From positions 1-64,000 of the forward strand of contig JAFTSN010000016.1 of assembly GCA_017467275.1 (NCBI GenBank): a stretch of DNA of 64,000 nt, written 5' to 3'. The DNA comes from Clostridia bacterium (GTDB lineage: Bacteria > Bacillota > Clostridia > Christensenellales > Borkfalkiaceae). Positions 1 to 8,044 of this stretch are shown piece after piece (positions within the stretch are counted from its first letter, which is position 1; the number at the start of each line of letters is the position of its first letter). The position numbers were made by a program, and so were the translations under genes. The notes beneath the pieces were generated by a model. That model was not told the origin of the DNA. It saw only the letters and a program-made list of their open reading frames with translations, and ran no database searches.

Positions 1-246
1 AGCCCTTATCGTAAACGCAGAAAGAAACCTTATCGCTGCTATCAATCGCATCGAGCTTATGCCCGACCTTCCGCTGTGAAAATAGAGTTTATTATTTCTC
101 TCGTCAAAATAAAAATTGATAGGCAAAGCGTATGGATAACCGTCATCACCGTTGACGGCAAGCACGCCACGCACCTCTTGTTTTAATATTTCCTTACACT
201 CTTCCAACGAGAGTTTTTGCTTCTTTCTCGTTAAATCTCTGAACAT
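1..246 (-). pseudogene. Nim-like pyridoxamine 5'-phosphate oxidase family protein, 3' partial and frameshifted
   Basis: The start is an ATG at 246 preceded by GAGGAAAGG. The frame reads MFRDLTRKKQKLSLEECKEI, then a GVLAVNGDDGYPYALPINF core, typical of the small FMN-binding split-barrel proteins of the NimA (nitroimidazole reductase)/PNPOx family. After the FHSG motif the frame is lost near 68-70. Reading one base over restores the expected continuation VGHKLDAIDSSDKVSFCVYD to the window edge. One A appears to be missing from an A run (GGAAGGTC where GGAAAGGTC would keep the frame). This is either a true inactivating indel or a homopolymer error. The 3' end lies outside the window. Family assignment is by motif recognition only. 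Confidence 0.75.
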
Positions 247-277
247 ACCTTTCCTCGAACAACTTTTATTCATAGCC

Positions 278-306
278 ATTATATCATATTCGTATGAATA
301 ATTCAA
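278..306 (-). promoter_or_regulatory. Sigma-A promoter of the Nim-like gene
   Basis: On the minus strand a TTGAAT -35 box (301-306) and a TATAAT -10 box (278-283) are separated by 17 bp, about 30 bases upstream of the ATG at 246. Confidence 0.7.
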
Positions 307-346
307 TCGTTTTGCTTTTCTTTGTTTACTGCCGTGCAAAATTTGA

Positions 347-368
347 GGGCTGACCGTACGGTCAGCCC
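347..368. terminator. Perfect 22-nt palindrome, probable terminator of the ferritin gene
   Basis: GGGCTGACCGT is followed directly by its reverse complement. As RNA it folds into a 9-bp stem with a GUAC loop. It lies 47 bases past the ferritin stop codon on the minus strand. The following bases (TCAAATTTTG) are only moderately T-rich, so it is a weaker terminator than the others here; an operator is the alternative. Confidence 0.5.
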
Positions 369-415
369 TTGCTTCATTGTAAATACCCTTAATTAAACTT
401 TGCTTCCCTATTTGA

Positions 416-925
416 TCAAAGCACCAACGAGGGCGCGGAATACACTCTTGCTGCCAACTCCTGATTGAGCATATAAAGGCTCTTGGGATCGGAGCCAAAC
501 AGTTCCATTTTAGTGATCAAGTCATTTGCGTTCGTCTCCTCTTCGCCCTGTTCTTTCACAAACCAATCAAGGAACTGCATCGTGCGGAAATCTCTCGCCT
601 CATACGCCGCCGCATATATATCGTTGATTAGCGAAGTGACGTATTCCTCATGCTCCAGCCCCGCTTTGAGCACGTCCATATGACAAGAAAACACCTTATC
701 GGGCTTTGCAATTGCCTCAAGCGTCACCTTTTGGTTTTCGTTTTGGAGATACTGATAAAACAGCATCGCGTGATCGCGCTCCTCTTGCGCCTGAATTTTA
801 TACCAATTCGCAAAACCGTCTAAGCCCACATCCTCAAAATAATTGGAAAAAGCCAAATACAGATACGCCGAATAAAATTCCTTATTGATTTGTTGATTTA
901 ATAATTCATGAACTTTAGCATTCAT
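416..925 (-). CDS. ftnA: Ferritin (bacterial non-haem type)
   Basis: This is a 169-residue iron-storage ferritin that oxidises Fe(II) at a di-iron centre and stores the mineral in a 24-mer shell in the cytoplasm. The ferroxidase ligands expected in the family are visible: Glu16, Glu49 and His52 (in QEERDHA), Glu93, and the Gln126/Glu129 pair in the EQGEEE segment. Length is normal. The ATG at 925 (MNAKVHEL) is chosen because GGAGG sits 8 bases upstream; a longer frame would need a TTG inside that ribosome site. It follows the lipoprotein gene by about 40 bases with no obvious promoter of its own. With reverse rubrerythrin nearby it fits iron and oxidative-stress handling in an anaerobe. Confidence 0.93.
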   Translation of the reverse strand: MNAKVHELLNQQINKEFYSAYLYLAFSNYFEDVGLDGFANWYKIQAQEERDHAMLFYQYLQNENQKVTLEAIAKPDKVFSCHMDVLKAGLEHEEYVTSLINDIYAAAYEARDFRTMQFLDWFVKEQGEEETNANDLITKMELFGSDPKSLYMLNQELAARVYSAPSLVL

Positions 926-963
926 TATAAATTCCTCCAAAAAATTTTTTTAATTTTATGAGA

Positions 964-2874
964 TCAATAGAAGTCCGACCAAAGTCTGGGCGGAATCTTA
1001 ATTGCCGAAAAGGCAACCGTTCTTTCCTGATAATCGATTGTGAACGTCACATCCGTTCCTTTGACCGACGCCGTATCGCGCGACTCGCTTAAATCAATAC
1101 ACTCAAAAACCTTTAACGTAAGCTCCGTCTGATTCTTTGCCGTCGCCTGACCGCGCATAGCATAATTAACCATGTCCTTGCCGATCTGCAAAACCGTCTG
1201 CTTCAGCTCGTAATTCCAAACGCCGTTCTTCTTAAACATACGGAACGTACCGCTGCCGCCGTTGATTGCTTTCGACGTGTTTTTAACGACCGTAATCTGC
1301 ATTTCAAGAACGTCTGCTTCTGTCTTTTCGGGAATCGCAAGCCCCGTGAAATCCGCGGTCTGCTCCTCATAATCCAACGCAACCGTAAGCGGCGAAGCAA
1401 ACATCGTCTGCATTTCAAGCGCCGTAAGCGAAACGCCGTTATCCTTACATTCCGTAACGTTCAAAACCAACGCCACGGGTTTGATTTCCGTGCTCGTCAT
1501 GCTAGCCTTATAGGTCACCTTTCTACCGTCCGCCGTCACTTCAATCTCCACTGAATACGTGCGAGTTTCGCCTTCCTCTTTCACCGTAAACTCGACCATG
1601 CCCGTCACGTTTGCGGCAAATTTTCCCTCAAACGTCGCCTGCAAGAAGTCCTTGACTTCCACCGTCGGCGCAGGTAACCCCGTGAAATCTGCCGTCTCGT
1701 TTTCATAATCAAACGCAACCGTTATGGGCTCGGAGAATAAAGTTGCAAGTTCGTTCAAATCCGCTTCGATTCCCCCGTCGATATATTTTTCCACCGTCAT
1801 TGAAAGGCTTGCGGGTCTCACGTCTGTCGCTGCGGCAACAAGCGAATACACCCTCTCTATTCCGTCGGTCGTCGTGCGCACCTGTGCGGTGTACTCGATC
1901 TCCTCACTTTCCTCCACCTCTCTCTTGGAGAACACAACGCTACCGCTGACACCCGTCGCAAAGGTGGGCGTAAACGTTTCGTTCCAAAGTTCGTAAACCA
2001 CCATCGCGTCATTCGGCAGAGCAATTGCCGCCGCATCAGCACGAATGTTTTCAAGTTTTATATCGCCCTCTCCCGTCAACGAATAAGCACCTTCGCCCTC
2101 TCCGAACGACCAAACGCCGCTGACGCCTGCATTCATATATACAAGACCTGTATCAGGCGTATAACGGGAAGAAACGTCAAACTCCGTGGTTCCTTTTATA
2201 ACGTCTTTACTCGTCACTTCCACCGCGGTTTCCGTCTTTACGCCGTCCGTATCCAACACGGATTTAACCGTCGCAATCAGTGTCTCCTGATTCTTTCCGT
2301 CGGCAAAAGAAGCATAATCCGCGCTCATAACGCCGACCACCGAGGAGATAATGACCGTCTCCTCCGACTCCGCGCCAAACATAACGGAAAGCACTCGCCC
2401 GATAACGGCGCCCGAATCCGCTTTATCTACGCCCTCCGATTGAGCGGCTTTAATAAAATACGTCTGACTCGCCGCATCGTAAAGATAAACCGTGTTATCG
2501 ATAAAATACGCCGAATGAACCGTCTTTTCCGTCTCTCCAAACTCCGTTGTCTCGGCGCCAATTTTAACGTCGTAGCCGTTCTCATCCTTATAAAGCGAGA
2601 TCGAAGCGTTAACCGCTTTACTCTCCGCGCTCTCGCCTTCACCTTTTGTGAAAGTCATGCCAAAAGAAAGACTCGCACCGTTCGCTTTAGAAAGCTGATC
2701 CTGGACTTTTTCCGCAACCTTCTGCGTCTCCACAACCGTCGTTTCGCCGCCATCCCCGCCGTCGGGAATTTTGTCGTCCCAAGGGTTTTTCTCCTTATTG
2801 CCGCAGCCTGTGCCCGTCAAGAGAAATGCGAGCCCGAGGGTTACCCCCACCGCTCTTTTCAAAAAGCTTCTCAT
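964..2874 (-). CDS. Exported lipoprotein with repeated C-terminal domains, function unknown
   Basis: This 636-residue protein begins with a lipoprotein signal (MRSFLKRAVGVTLGLAFLLT, then GTGC with Cys24) and an acidic, Gly-rich linker, so it should be anchored on the outer face of the membrane. The N-terminal half (about residues 45-290) resembles the beta-rich lipid- or substrate-cradling fold of LppX/LolA-like lipoproteins, but I cannot assign it. The rest holds three diverged repeats of about 100 residues, each ending in a [TS]xxxDYexxTADFTGL-like motif (VAFDYENETADFTGL, VALDYEEQTADFTGL, FTIDYQERTVAFSAI). The ATG at 2874 is chosen because GGAGG precedes it. It has its own promoter. Function is unknown. 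Confidence 0.8.
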   Translation of the reverse strand: MRSFLKRAVGVTLGLAFLLTGTGCGNKEKNPWDDKIPDGGDGGETTVVETQKVAEKVQDQLSKANGASLSFGMTFTKGEGESAESKAVNASISLYKDENGYDVKIGAETTEFGETEKTVHSAYFIDNTVYLYDAASQTYFIKAAQSEGVDKADSGAVIGRVLSVMFGAESEETVIISSVVGVMSADYASFADGKNQETLIATVKSVLDTDGVKTETAVEVTSKDVIKGTTEFDVSSRYTPDTGLVYMNAGVSGVWSFGEGEGAYSLTGEGDIKLENIRADAAAIALPNDAMVVYELWNETFTPTFATGVSGSVVFSKREVEESEEIEYTAQVRTTTDGIERVYSLVAAATDVRPASLSMTVEKYIDGGIEADLNELATLFSEPITVAFDYENETADFTGLPAPTVEVKDFLQATFEGKFAANVTGMVEFTVKEEGETRTYSVEIEVTADGRKVTYKASMTSTEIKPVALVLNVTECKDNGVSLTALEMQTMFASPLTVALDYEEQTADFTGLAIPEKTEADVLEMQITVVKNTSKAINGGSGTFRMFKKNGVWNYELKQTVLQIGKDMVNYAMRGQATAKNQTELTLKVFECIDLSESRDTASVKGTDVTFTIDYQERTVAFSAIKIPPRLWSDFY

Positions 2875-2934
2875 TTTTCCTCCTTTTTTGCCGTTTCGTT
2901 CGTTTGAAAACAAGGCATACTCTTCAATAATACT

Positions 2935-2963
2935 ATCTTATCATAAAACCGTGCGTTTGTCAA
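2935..2963 (-). promoter_or_regulatory. Sigma-A promoter of the repeat lipoprotein (and perhaps ferritin)
   Basis: On the minus strand TTGACA (2958-2963) and TAAGAT (2935-2940) are spaced by 17 bp, 60 bases upstream of the ATG at 2874. Confidence 0.7.
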
Positions 2964-2981
2964 TATCCAATTTACACAAAT

Positions 2982-4400
2982 TCACTTGCTTTTTATATAC
3001 GCATCAATCGCTTTTGCGGCGATTTTCCCCGCCCCCATGGCTTTAATGACGGTTGCCGAGCCCGTTGCCGCGTCCCCGCCGCAATATACGCCCTCAAGCG
3101 AGGTCCTGCCGTTTTCGTCCACGGCGATCTCCCCGCGACGACGCGTTGCAAGCCCCTCCGTTGTAGACGTCAAAAGCGGATTTGGCGAGGTTCCGAGCGC
3201 CATGATTACGCAGTCGACAGGCAGAATAAACTCGCTCCCCACGATTGGAACGGGTGAACGCCTACCGCTCGCGTCGGGTTCGCCAAGCTCCATGCGCACA
3301 CATTCAAGCCCGTCCACCCAACCAAACGCTGGCTTTTTCGGATCAGTCTCTGCCGTTGCAAGAATACGGGTGGGATTTGTGAGCAGGTCGAAAATAATCC
3401 CCTCCTCCTTTGCATGCTCAATCTCCTCGCGACGGGCAGGCAATTCCGCTTCCCCGCGTCGATATACGATATGCACCTCCGCACCTAGCCGTTTCGCCGT
3501 CCGCGCCGCGTCCATCGCAACGTTCCCGCCGCCGACGACGGCAACCTGCTTTGCCCGCTGAATGGGGGTTGCGCTATCCGATAAATACGCTTTCATGAGG
3601 TTGGAACGGGTCAAAAATTCGTTCGCGGAATACACGCCCTTTAATCCCTCACCCTCAATGCCCATAAATTTAGGCAAACCTGCCCCCGAGCCGATAAAGA
3701 CCGCTTCGTATCCATAGTCCGTTTGGAGTTCCTCAATCGTGATCGTACGCCCAATGATGACGTTCGTTTCGATCTTCACGCCCATTGCCTTGAGATTTTC
3801 GATCTCCTTTTCAACGATTGCTTTCGGCAGACGGAATTCGGGAATGCCGTAGACGAGCACCCCGCCCGCAACGTGCAACGCCTCGTAAACCGTCACCTCA
3901 TACCCCAGCCGCCTTAAATCTCCTGCGCAAGTCAGCCCCGCAGGTCCCGAGCCGATCACGGCAACCTTATGCCCGTTCGAGGGAATGACTTCAGGCGCAC
4001 AAGCCGCGTTTTCATTATGATAGTCGGCAACAAACCGCTCCAGCCGACCGATCCCCACCGCTTCACATCCCGCTTTTATGCCGCGCGTACACTTTCCCTC
4101 GCATTGCGTCTCCTGTGGGCAAACTCTGCCGCAGACCGCGGGAAGCGCGCTGTCTTTTGCAATAATTTGATAAGCCTCTTCAAACTCCCCCGCCGCAACC
4201 TTCACGATAAATTCGGGAATGGCTATATTAACGGGACAACCCGCAACGCAAGGACGAGTCTTGCAGTTTAAGCACCTTTTTGCCTCGTCGATCGCCTGTT
4301 CTTTCGTGTAACCGAGCGCAACCTCGCTAAAATTGCCGTTTCGGACGGCGGGATCCTGCGTGGGCATCGGATTCTTTTTGGGGCTCATATTAAACGCCAT
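2982..4400 (-). CDS. nfnB: NfnB-type large subunit, NADPH/FAD oxidoreductase (GltA-like)
   Basis: This 472-residue flavoprotein resembles the small subunit of glutamate synthase. Two four-Cys sets for [4Fe-4S] clusters are visible near the N-terminus (CLNCKTRPCVAGC at 43-55 and CGRVCPQETQCEGKC at 90-104). An FAD Rossmann motif (VIGSGPAGL, about 148-156) and an NADPH motif (VVGGGNVAMDAA, about 287-298) follow. Beside an FNR-like subunit it should be the large subunit of NADH-dependent reduced ferredoxin:NADP+ oxidoreductase, which bifurcates electrons between NADPH, ferredoxin and NAD+. The ATG at 4400 has AGGAGG upstream and starts one base after the nfnA stop, so translation is probably coupled. 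A SudA-type sulfide dehydrogenase or orphan GltA is the alternative; no GltB large subunit is seen. Confidence 0.88.
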   Translation of the reverse strand: MAFNMSPKKNPMPTQDPAVRNGNFSEVALGYTKEQAIDEAKRCLNCKTRPCVAGCPVNIAIPEFIVKVAAGEFEEAYQIIAKDSALPAVCGRVCPQETQCEGKCTRGIKAGCEAVGIGRLERFVADYHNENAACAPEVIPSNGHKVAVIGSGPAGLTCAGDLRRLGYEVTVYEALHVAGGVLVYGIPEFRLPKAIVEKEIENLKAMGVKIETNVIIGRTITIEELQTDYGYEAVFIGSGAGLPKFMGIEGEGLKGVYSANEFLTRSNLMKAYLSDSATPIQRAKQVAVVGGGNVAMDAARTAKRLGAEVHIVYRRGEAELPARREEIEHAKEEGIIFDLLTNPTRILATAETDPKKPAFGWVDGLECVRMELGEPDASGRRSPVPIVGSEFILPVDCVIMALGTSPNPLLTSTTEGLATRRRGEIAVDENGRTSLEGVYCGGDAATGSATVIKAMGAGKIAAKAIDAYIKSK

Positions 4401-4401
4401 A

Positions 4402-5244
4402 TTATTCCGCCTCCTTTTTGAAAAGGTTGCAAGCCGCCTCGTGGGCGCGCCTTTCAAACGCGGCATACGCTCCCGCGCGGCTCATCGCCTCGTCGAAATC
4501 GATCTTATGCCCGTCGAATTCGGGACCGTCCACACAGGCGAATTTCATCTCGCCGCCGACAGTCAAACGACACCCGCCGCACATTCCCGTGCCGTCGATC
4601 ATAATGGGATTCATGCTTGCGACCGTCTTAATATTATAGGGACGCGTCGTCTCGCAGACGTATTTCATCATAATCAGCGGCCCGATCGTAATCACTTCGT
4701 CAAATTGTTCGCCCTCCTTTAAAAGCCGTTCGAGCGGCACGCAGACATTGCCCTTTTCTCCGCGGGAGCCGTCGTCCGTCATCAGATAAAAGGCGTCGGA
4801 AACCGATTTAAACTCCTCCTCCAAAATGACGAGCTCCTTATTTCTAAAGCCGATCACGGAGGTAACGCTTGCCCCCGCCTCTTTCAGCGCACGGGCAACA
4901 GGCAAAGCAATGGCACACCCCACGCCGCCGCCGACCACGCATACCCTTTTCAAGCCCGAAAGCTCCGTCGGACGCCCAAGGGGACCGACAAAGTCGGCAA
5001 TAGACTCCCCCTCTTTTTTGTTATTCAGTTTTTCCGTCGTGGCGCCAACGATCTGAAAAATGACCGTCACAAGCCCCTCTTGCCGATCGTAACCCGCAAC
5101 CGTGAGCGGAATGCGCTCTCCCCCCTCATCCACTCGCAAAATAATAAACTGCCCCGCGCGTGCCTTTTTGGCAACAAGCGGCGCCAATATCTCCATTTGT
5201 GTAACCGTTTGATTGAGCTGCTTTTTTCGGACGATACGATACAT
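4402..5244 (-). CDS. nfnA: NfnA-type small subunit, ferredoxin-NADP+ reductase-like
   Basis: This 280-residue protein has the ferredoxin-NADP reductase/dihydroorotate dehydrogenase electron-transfer fold: an N-terminal flavin-binding barrel, a nucleotide-binding VVGGGVGCAIALPVARAL segment, and a C-terminal [2Fe-2S] site (GTGMCGGC, then FACVDGPEFDGH). In NfnAB this subunit binds NAD(H) and FAD and passes electrons to or from the NfnB clusters. The ATG at 5244 is chosen because GAGGG lies 7-8 bases upstream; the upstream ATG at 5259 lacks a good ribosome site. It is first in a two-gene operon. A PyrK-like or SudB role is possible, but pairing with the GltA-like partner favours NfnA. Confidence 0.88.
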   Translation of the reverse strand: MYRIVRKKQLNQTVTQMEILAPLVAKKARAGQFIILRVDEGGERIPLTVAGYDRQEGLVTVIFQIVGATTEKLNNKKEGESIADFVGPLGRPTELSGLKRVCVVGGGVGCAIALPVARALKEAGASVTSVIGFRNKELVILEEEFKSVSDAFYLMTDDGSRGEKGNVCVPLERLLKEGEQFDEVITIGPLIMMKYVCETTRPYNIKTVASMNPIMIDGTGMCGGCRLTVGGEMKFACVDGPEFDGHKIDFDEAMSRAGAYAAFERRAHEAACNLFKKEAE

Positions 5245-5284
5245 TTTTATTTCCCTCATAATTAATCCGATTAATACAATATAT

Positions 5285-5312
5285 ATTATAGCATATTTTT
5301 TTGTTTTTTCAA
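5285..5312 (-). promoter_or_regulatory. Sigma-A promoter of nfnAB
   Basis: On the minus strand TTGAAA (5307-5312) and TATAAT (5285-5290) are spaced by 16 bp in a very AT-rich stretch upstream of nfnA. The region between 5245 and 5490 holds only this promoter and the divergent rubrerythrin promoter. Confidence 0.65.
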
Positions 5313-5391
5313 AATATTAAAGCCTTATTAAACTAAAAATTTTTATTTGAATATTTTCCAAAAAAATTTTTAAAAAATATATAAAATATGC

Positions 5392-5420
5392 TTGACAAGC
5401 GATTATTAATAGGATATAAT
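5392..5420 (+). promoter_or_regulatory. Consensus sigma-A promoter of reverse rubrerythrin
   Basis: TTGACA (5392-5397) and TATAAT (5415-5420) match consensus exactly with a 17-bp spacer. The -10 overlaps a small dyad, GATAT-A-ATATC (5413-5423), which could be an operator for a stress regulator. It does not match the classical PerR box well. The leader also has a weak AGAAC/GTTCT hairpin before the GAGAGG ribosome site. Confidence 0.85.
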
Positions 5421-5490
5421 ATCATTAAGAACAACGAAAGACGTTCTAAATCACAAGAAAACAAAAAAATAAAAAAGAGAGGAAAAAATT

Positions 5491-6033
5491 ATGAAAAAAT
5501 TTGTATGTCCCGTTTGCGGTTATGTTCACGAAGGCGATAGCGCACCCGAGCAGTGCCCGATTTGCAAAGTCTCTGGCGATAAGTTCAAGGTTATGACGGA
5601 AAAGACCTGGGCGGCAGAGCACGTTGTCGGCGTTGCGACAGACGCTCCCGAGGATGTTAAAGAAGGTCTCAGAATGAACTTTAACGGCGAATGCAGTGAG
5701 GTTGGTATGTACCTTGCAATGGCACGCGTTGCAATTCGCGAGGGTTATCCCGAAATCGGCGAGTTCTATAAGCAGGCAGCTTGGGAAGAAGCAGAGCACG
5801 CTTGTAAGTTTGCGGAATTGTTGGGCGAAGTGGTCACCGATTCCACGAAGAAGAATCTCGAGCTTCGCGTAGACGCAGAATACGGCGCAACGCAAGGCAA
5901 GGTCGATCTTGCAAAGCGCGCGAAAGAGCTTGGCCTTGACGCGATTCACGACACCGTTCACGAAATGGCTCGCGACGAAGCCCGTCACGGCAAAGGCTTT
6001 GAGGGTCTCCTTAAGAGATACTTCGGCAAATAA
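5491..6033 (+). CDS. rbr: Reverse rubrerythrin
   Basis: This 180-residue non-haem iron protein reduces hydrogen peroxide (and, in clostridia, oxygen) to water with electrons from NAD(P)H via rubredoxin-type carriers. The domain order is the reverse of classical rubrerythrin: an N-terminal rubredoxin Fe(Cys)4 domain (CPVCGY at 6-11, CPICK at 24-28), then a four-helix ferritin-like domain with di-iron ligands ([15 protein letters not shown] and the late ARDEARHG segment). It is monocistronic, with a perfect promoter and a strong terminator, as expected for a highly expressed stress protein. The ATG has AGAGAGGA upstream. Confidence 0.93.
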   Translation: MKKFVCPVCGYVHEGDSAPEQCPICKVSGDKFKVMTEKTWAAEHVVGVATDAPEDVKEGLRMNFNGECSEVGMYLAMARVAIREGYPEIGEFYKQAAWEEAEHACKFAELLGEVVTDSTKKNLELRVDAEYGATQGKVDLAKRAKELGLDAIHDTVHEMARDEARHGKGFEGLLKRYFGK

Positions 6034-6087
6034 TTAAACTACCCCCGCAGAAAAGCGGCGTAGAGATAAAAAACCTATCTTATAGCA

Positions 6088-6127
6088 AAAAAAGAAGGCT
6101 TGCCCTATCGCAAGTCTTCTTTTTTTA
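6088..6127. terminator. Rho-independent terminator after reverse rubrerythrin, probably bidirectional
   Basis: AAGAAGGCTTGC and GCAAGTCTTCTT form a 12-bp stem (one G-T pair) around CCTATC, followed by seven T residues on plus. An A run on the left gives a T run for the converging minus-strand direction. Confidence 0.9.
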
Positions 6128-6141
6128 CTTAAACAATACAA

Positions 6142-6856
6142 TTATCTTGCGCCGTCGCGCTTCAAAACGCTAAATACTGCCTTGAACATAATTTTTATAT
6201 CCAGCCAAACGGAGCAATGATCGACGTAATAAAGCTCCAACGCCTGTCTTTCGCCGCTTGTATACGTGCTGTTATTTCTGCCGTTGACCGCCCACCAACC
6301 AACCATTCCAGGCTTGACGGATAAGAGCTTGTCCCCGTCTGCCCCATACTTATCCTTAACCTCCTCTTCCATCAGCGGGCGGGGCCCCACTACGGACATT
6401 TTCCCGACGAAGATATCCCAAATCTGCGGAAGCTCGTCGAGCGAGGTCTTTCTCAAGAAGTTCCCCACCTTGGTAATTCTCGGATCGTTGTCAATCTTGA
6501 ATTCCTCTTTATATTGCTTGAGCTGCTCCTCCGTCAGCATTTTTTCGAGCTGATCGGCATTCTTTTTCATACTGCGGAATTTGGTAACGGAAATTTTCCT
6601 CCAATTCTTCCCCACCCGCTTATGCTTATAAAATACCTTCCCTCCGTCGCTGAGCTTGACTGCAATCGCCAAAATCAGATACAGCCACGAAAAGATAATC
6701 AAAACGAGCCCTGAAGCTAATATATCGAAAAAAGCGTTTAACCAGTAAATAGCAACCGTAGCGGAAGCCCTTTCGAGGCACGAAAACTGCAGGGACCTCC
6801 TCCCCCTTTATCTGCGTCTCTTCGATCGGTAGTTCTTCTCTGTTTTCCGTTTCCAT
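6142..6856 (-). pseudogene. Polyprenyl-phosphate sugar-1-phosphate transferase, frameshifted in an A6/T6 run
   Basis: The start at 6856 (METENREELPIEETQ, AAGGA upstream) reads to YLLVKRFF, then breaks. Shifting by one base in the T6 run (6728-6733 on plus) restores FDILASGLVLIIFSWLYL, the family's membrane re-entrant helix. The rest continues normally: KRVGKNWRKISVTKFRSM, then the catalytic region SLDELPQIWDIFVGKMSVVG with PRPLMEEE and PGMVGWWAVNGR. WcaJ/PglC/EpsL-type enzymes transfer a hexose-1-phosphate to undecaprenyl phosphate to start a surface glycan. The glycan operon at 32.8-42.4 kb has no initiating transferase, so this gene could supply it. One extra T separates the two frames; it may be a real mutation, a phase-variable switch or a sequencing error. 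Confidence 0.85.
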
Positions 6857-6893
6857 AGTAATTCCTTAATCCTTTTTTTATTGATTTATCCGT

Positions 6894-8021
6894 TTACCCT
6901 CGATCTCGAGGTTCTTCCATAAACGGCATCAAAACCGAGTTTTGCACGTAGAGATATTCATCTTTTATGCGAATGATATCCCCTTCTCGCTCAAGATACT
7001 TATCGCTCTTTTCAAGCGCTTTAGGGAAATCGTCCTCAAGGCGGGAGGCGAAATTTTTCTCGTATTCCGAGAGAGAAACGCCGTACTTCGTTCTTAAAGC
7101 CAGCATAATAAACTCAAATTTGGCGTCCGCCTCGCTCACTTCCTCGCTCGTCACAGCGGGATAGTAGCCCGAAATGATACATTTCATGTACTCGTCGAGA
7201 TCAAAAGTGTTCGTGAATCGCTTACCCTTTATAAACGAGCTCGCCGCCACGCCAACGCCGATATATTCCCCTCGCCGCCAGTATGTGAGATTATGACGGC
7301 TTTCATAGCCCTTTTTTGCAAAATTAGAGATCTCATAGCGCTCGTAGCCCTTGTCGGCAAGAAGCTTTCTGCCGTATTCGTAAAGCTCGGCAACCTCGTC
7401 GGAATCGGGCAATTCGCCGTTTAAGTAATCGGTGTAGATGGGGGTGCCGTCCTCGACCGTCAACGCGTACATGGATATGTGCTTCGACCCGCACGCGCTT
7501 GCAACCTCGATGGTTTTTGCAACGTCTTCCTTGGTCTGATTCTTCAAACCCAGCATGACGTCTGTACTGAAATTTTCGCCCTTTAAAAGCTTGGTCGCAT
7601 ACACGTAATCACGCACGTTATGAATTCTACCGATATCCTCAAGCTGGGCGTCAATCGCCGTCTGTAAACCGATGGAAAAACGGTTGATCCCCGCCTCCTT
7701 ATAAGTCTTGACCTTGCCCTCGCCGATCGTGCCGGGGTTGAGCTCAAGCGTGATTTCCGCATCCTTTGTGAGCTTAAAGCACTTTCTGATTTGATTCATC
7801 GCACCTAAAATGAGCTTGGGCGGGATATAGGACGGCGTTCCGCCGCCAAAATAGACCGAATCGAATTCATAGTCCTTAAGCTCCTCTCCGCGCATTTTCA
7901 ATTCCTTATAAAGACACGCCATATACGCTTCGGCATATTCAATCTTATCGGGAAAGGACACAAAGTCGCAATAGGAGCATTTGTGTCTGCAGAAGGGAAC
8001 GTGTATATAAATACCTGCCAT
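6894..8021 (-). CDS. hemW: HemW-like radical SAM haem chaperone
   Basis: This 375-residue radical SAM protein has the CxxxCxxC cluster motif at Cys11-Cys15-Cys18 followed by Asp-Phe, and a GGGTPS motif near 60. As in HemW, it lacks the extra Cys after CxxC that HemN coproporphyrinogen dehydrogenase carries. HemW binds haem and is thought to deliver it to respiratory enzymes; many clostridial copies are mislabelled as coproporphyrinogen III oxidase. GAGGTG precedes the ATG. It follows the MGMT-domain gene by 23 bases, and the lepA-hemW grouping is common in Bacillota. Confidence 0.9.
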   Translation of the reverse strand: MAGIYIHVPFCRHKCSYCDFVSFPDKIEYAEAYMACLYKELKMRGEELKDYEFDSVYFGGGTPSYIPPKLILGAMNQIRKCFKLTKDAEITLELNPGTIGEGKVKTYKEAGINRFSIGLQTAIDAQLEDIGRIHNVRDYVYATKLLKGENFSTDVMLGLKNQTKEDVAKTIEVASACGSKHISMYALTVEDGTPIYTDYLNGELPDSDEVAELYEYGRKLLADKGYERYEISNFAKKGYESRHNLTYWRRGEYIGVGVAASSFIKGKRFTNTFDLDEYMKCIISGYYPAVTSEEVSEADAKFEFIMLALRTKYGVSLSEYEKNFASRLEDDFPKALEKSDKYLEREGDIIRIKDEYLYVQNSVLMPFMEEPRDRG

Positions 8022-8044
8022 ACGACACCTCTTTCACTAATCCT

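Noticed and set aside
2982-4400. Annotation as glutamate synthase small subunit (GltD/GltA)
   Set aside because: The FNR-like [2Fe-2S] partner directly upstream and the absence of a GltB subunit fit NfnAB (or sulfide dehydrogenase-like) better.
6894-8021. Coproporphyrinogen III dehydrogenase HemN
   Set aside because: The extra Cys after CxxxCxxC that HemN carries is missing, and no haem synthesis genes are near; HemW fits.
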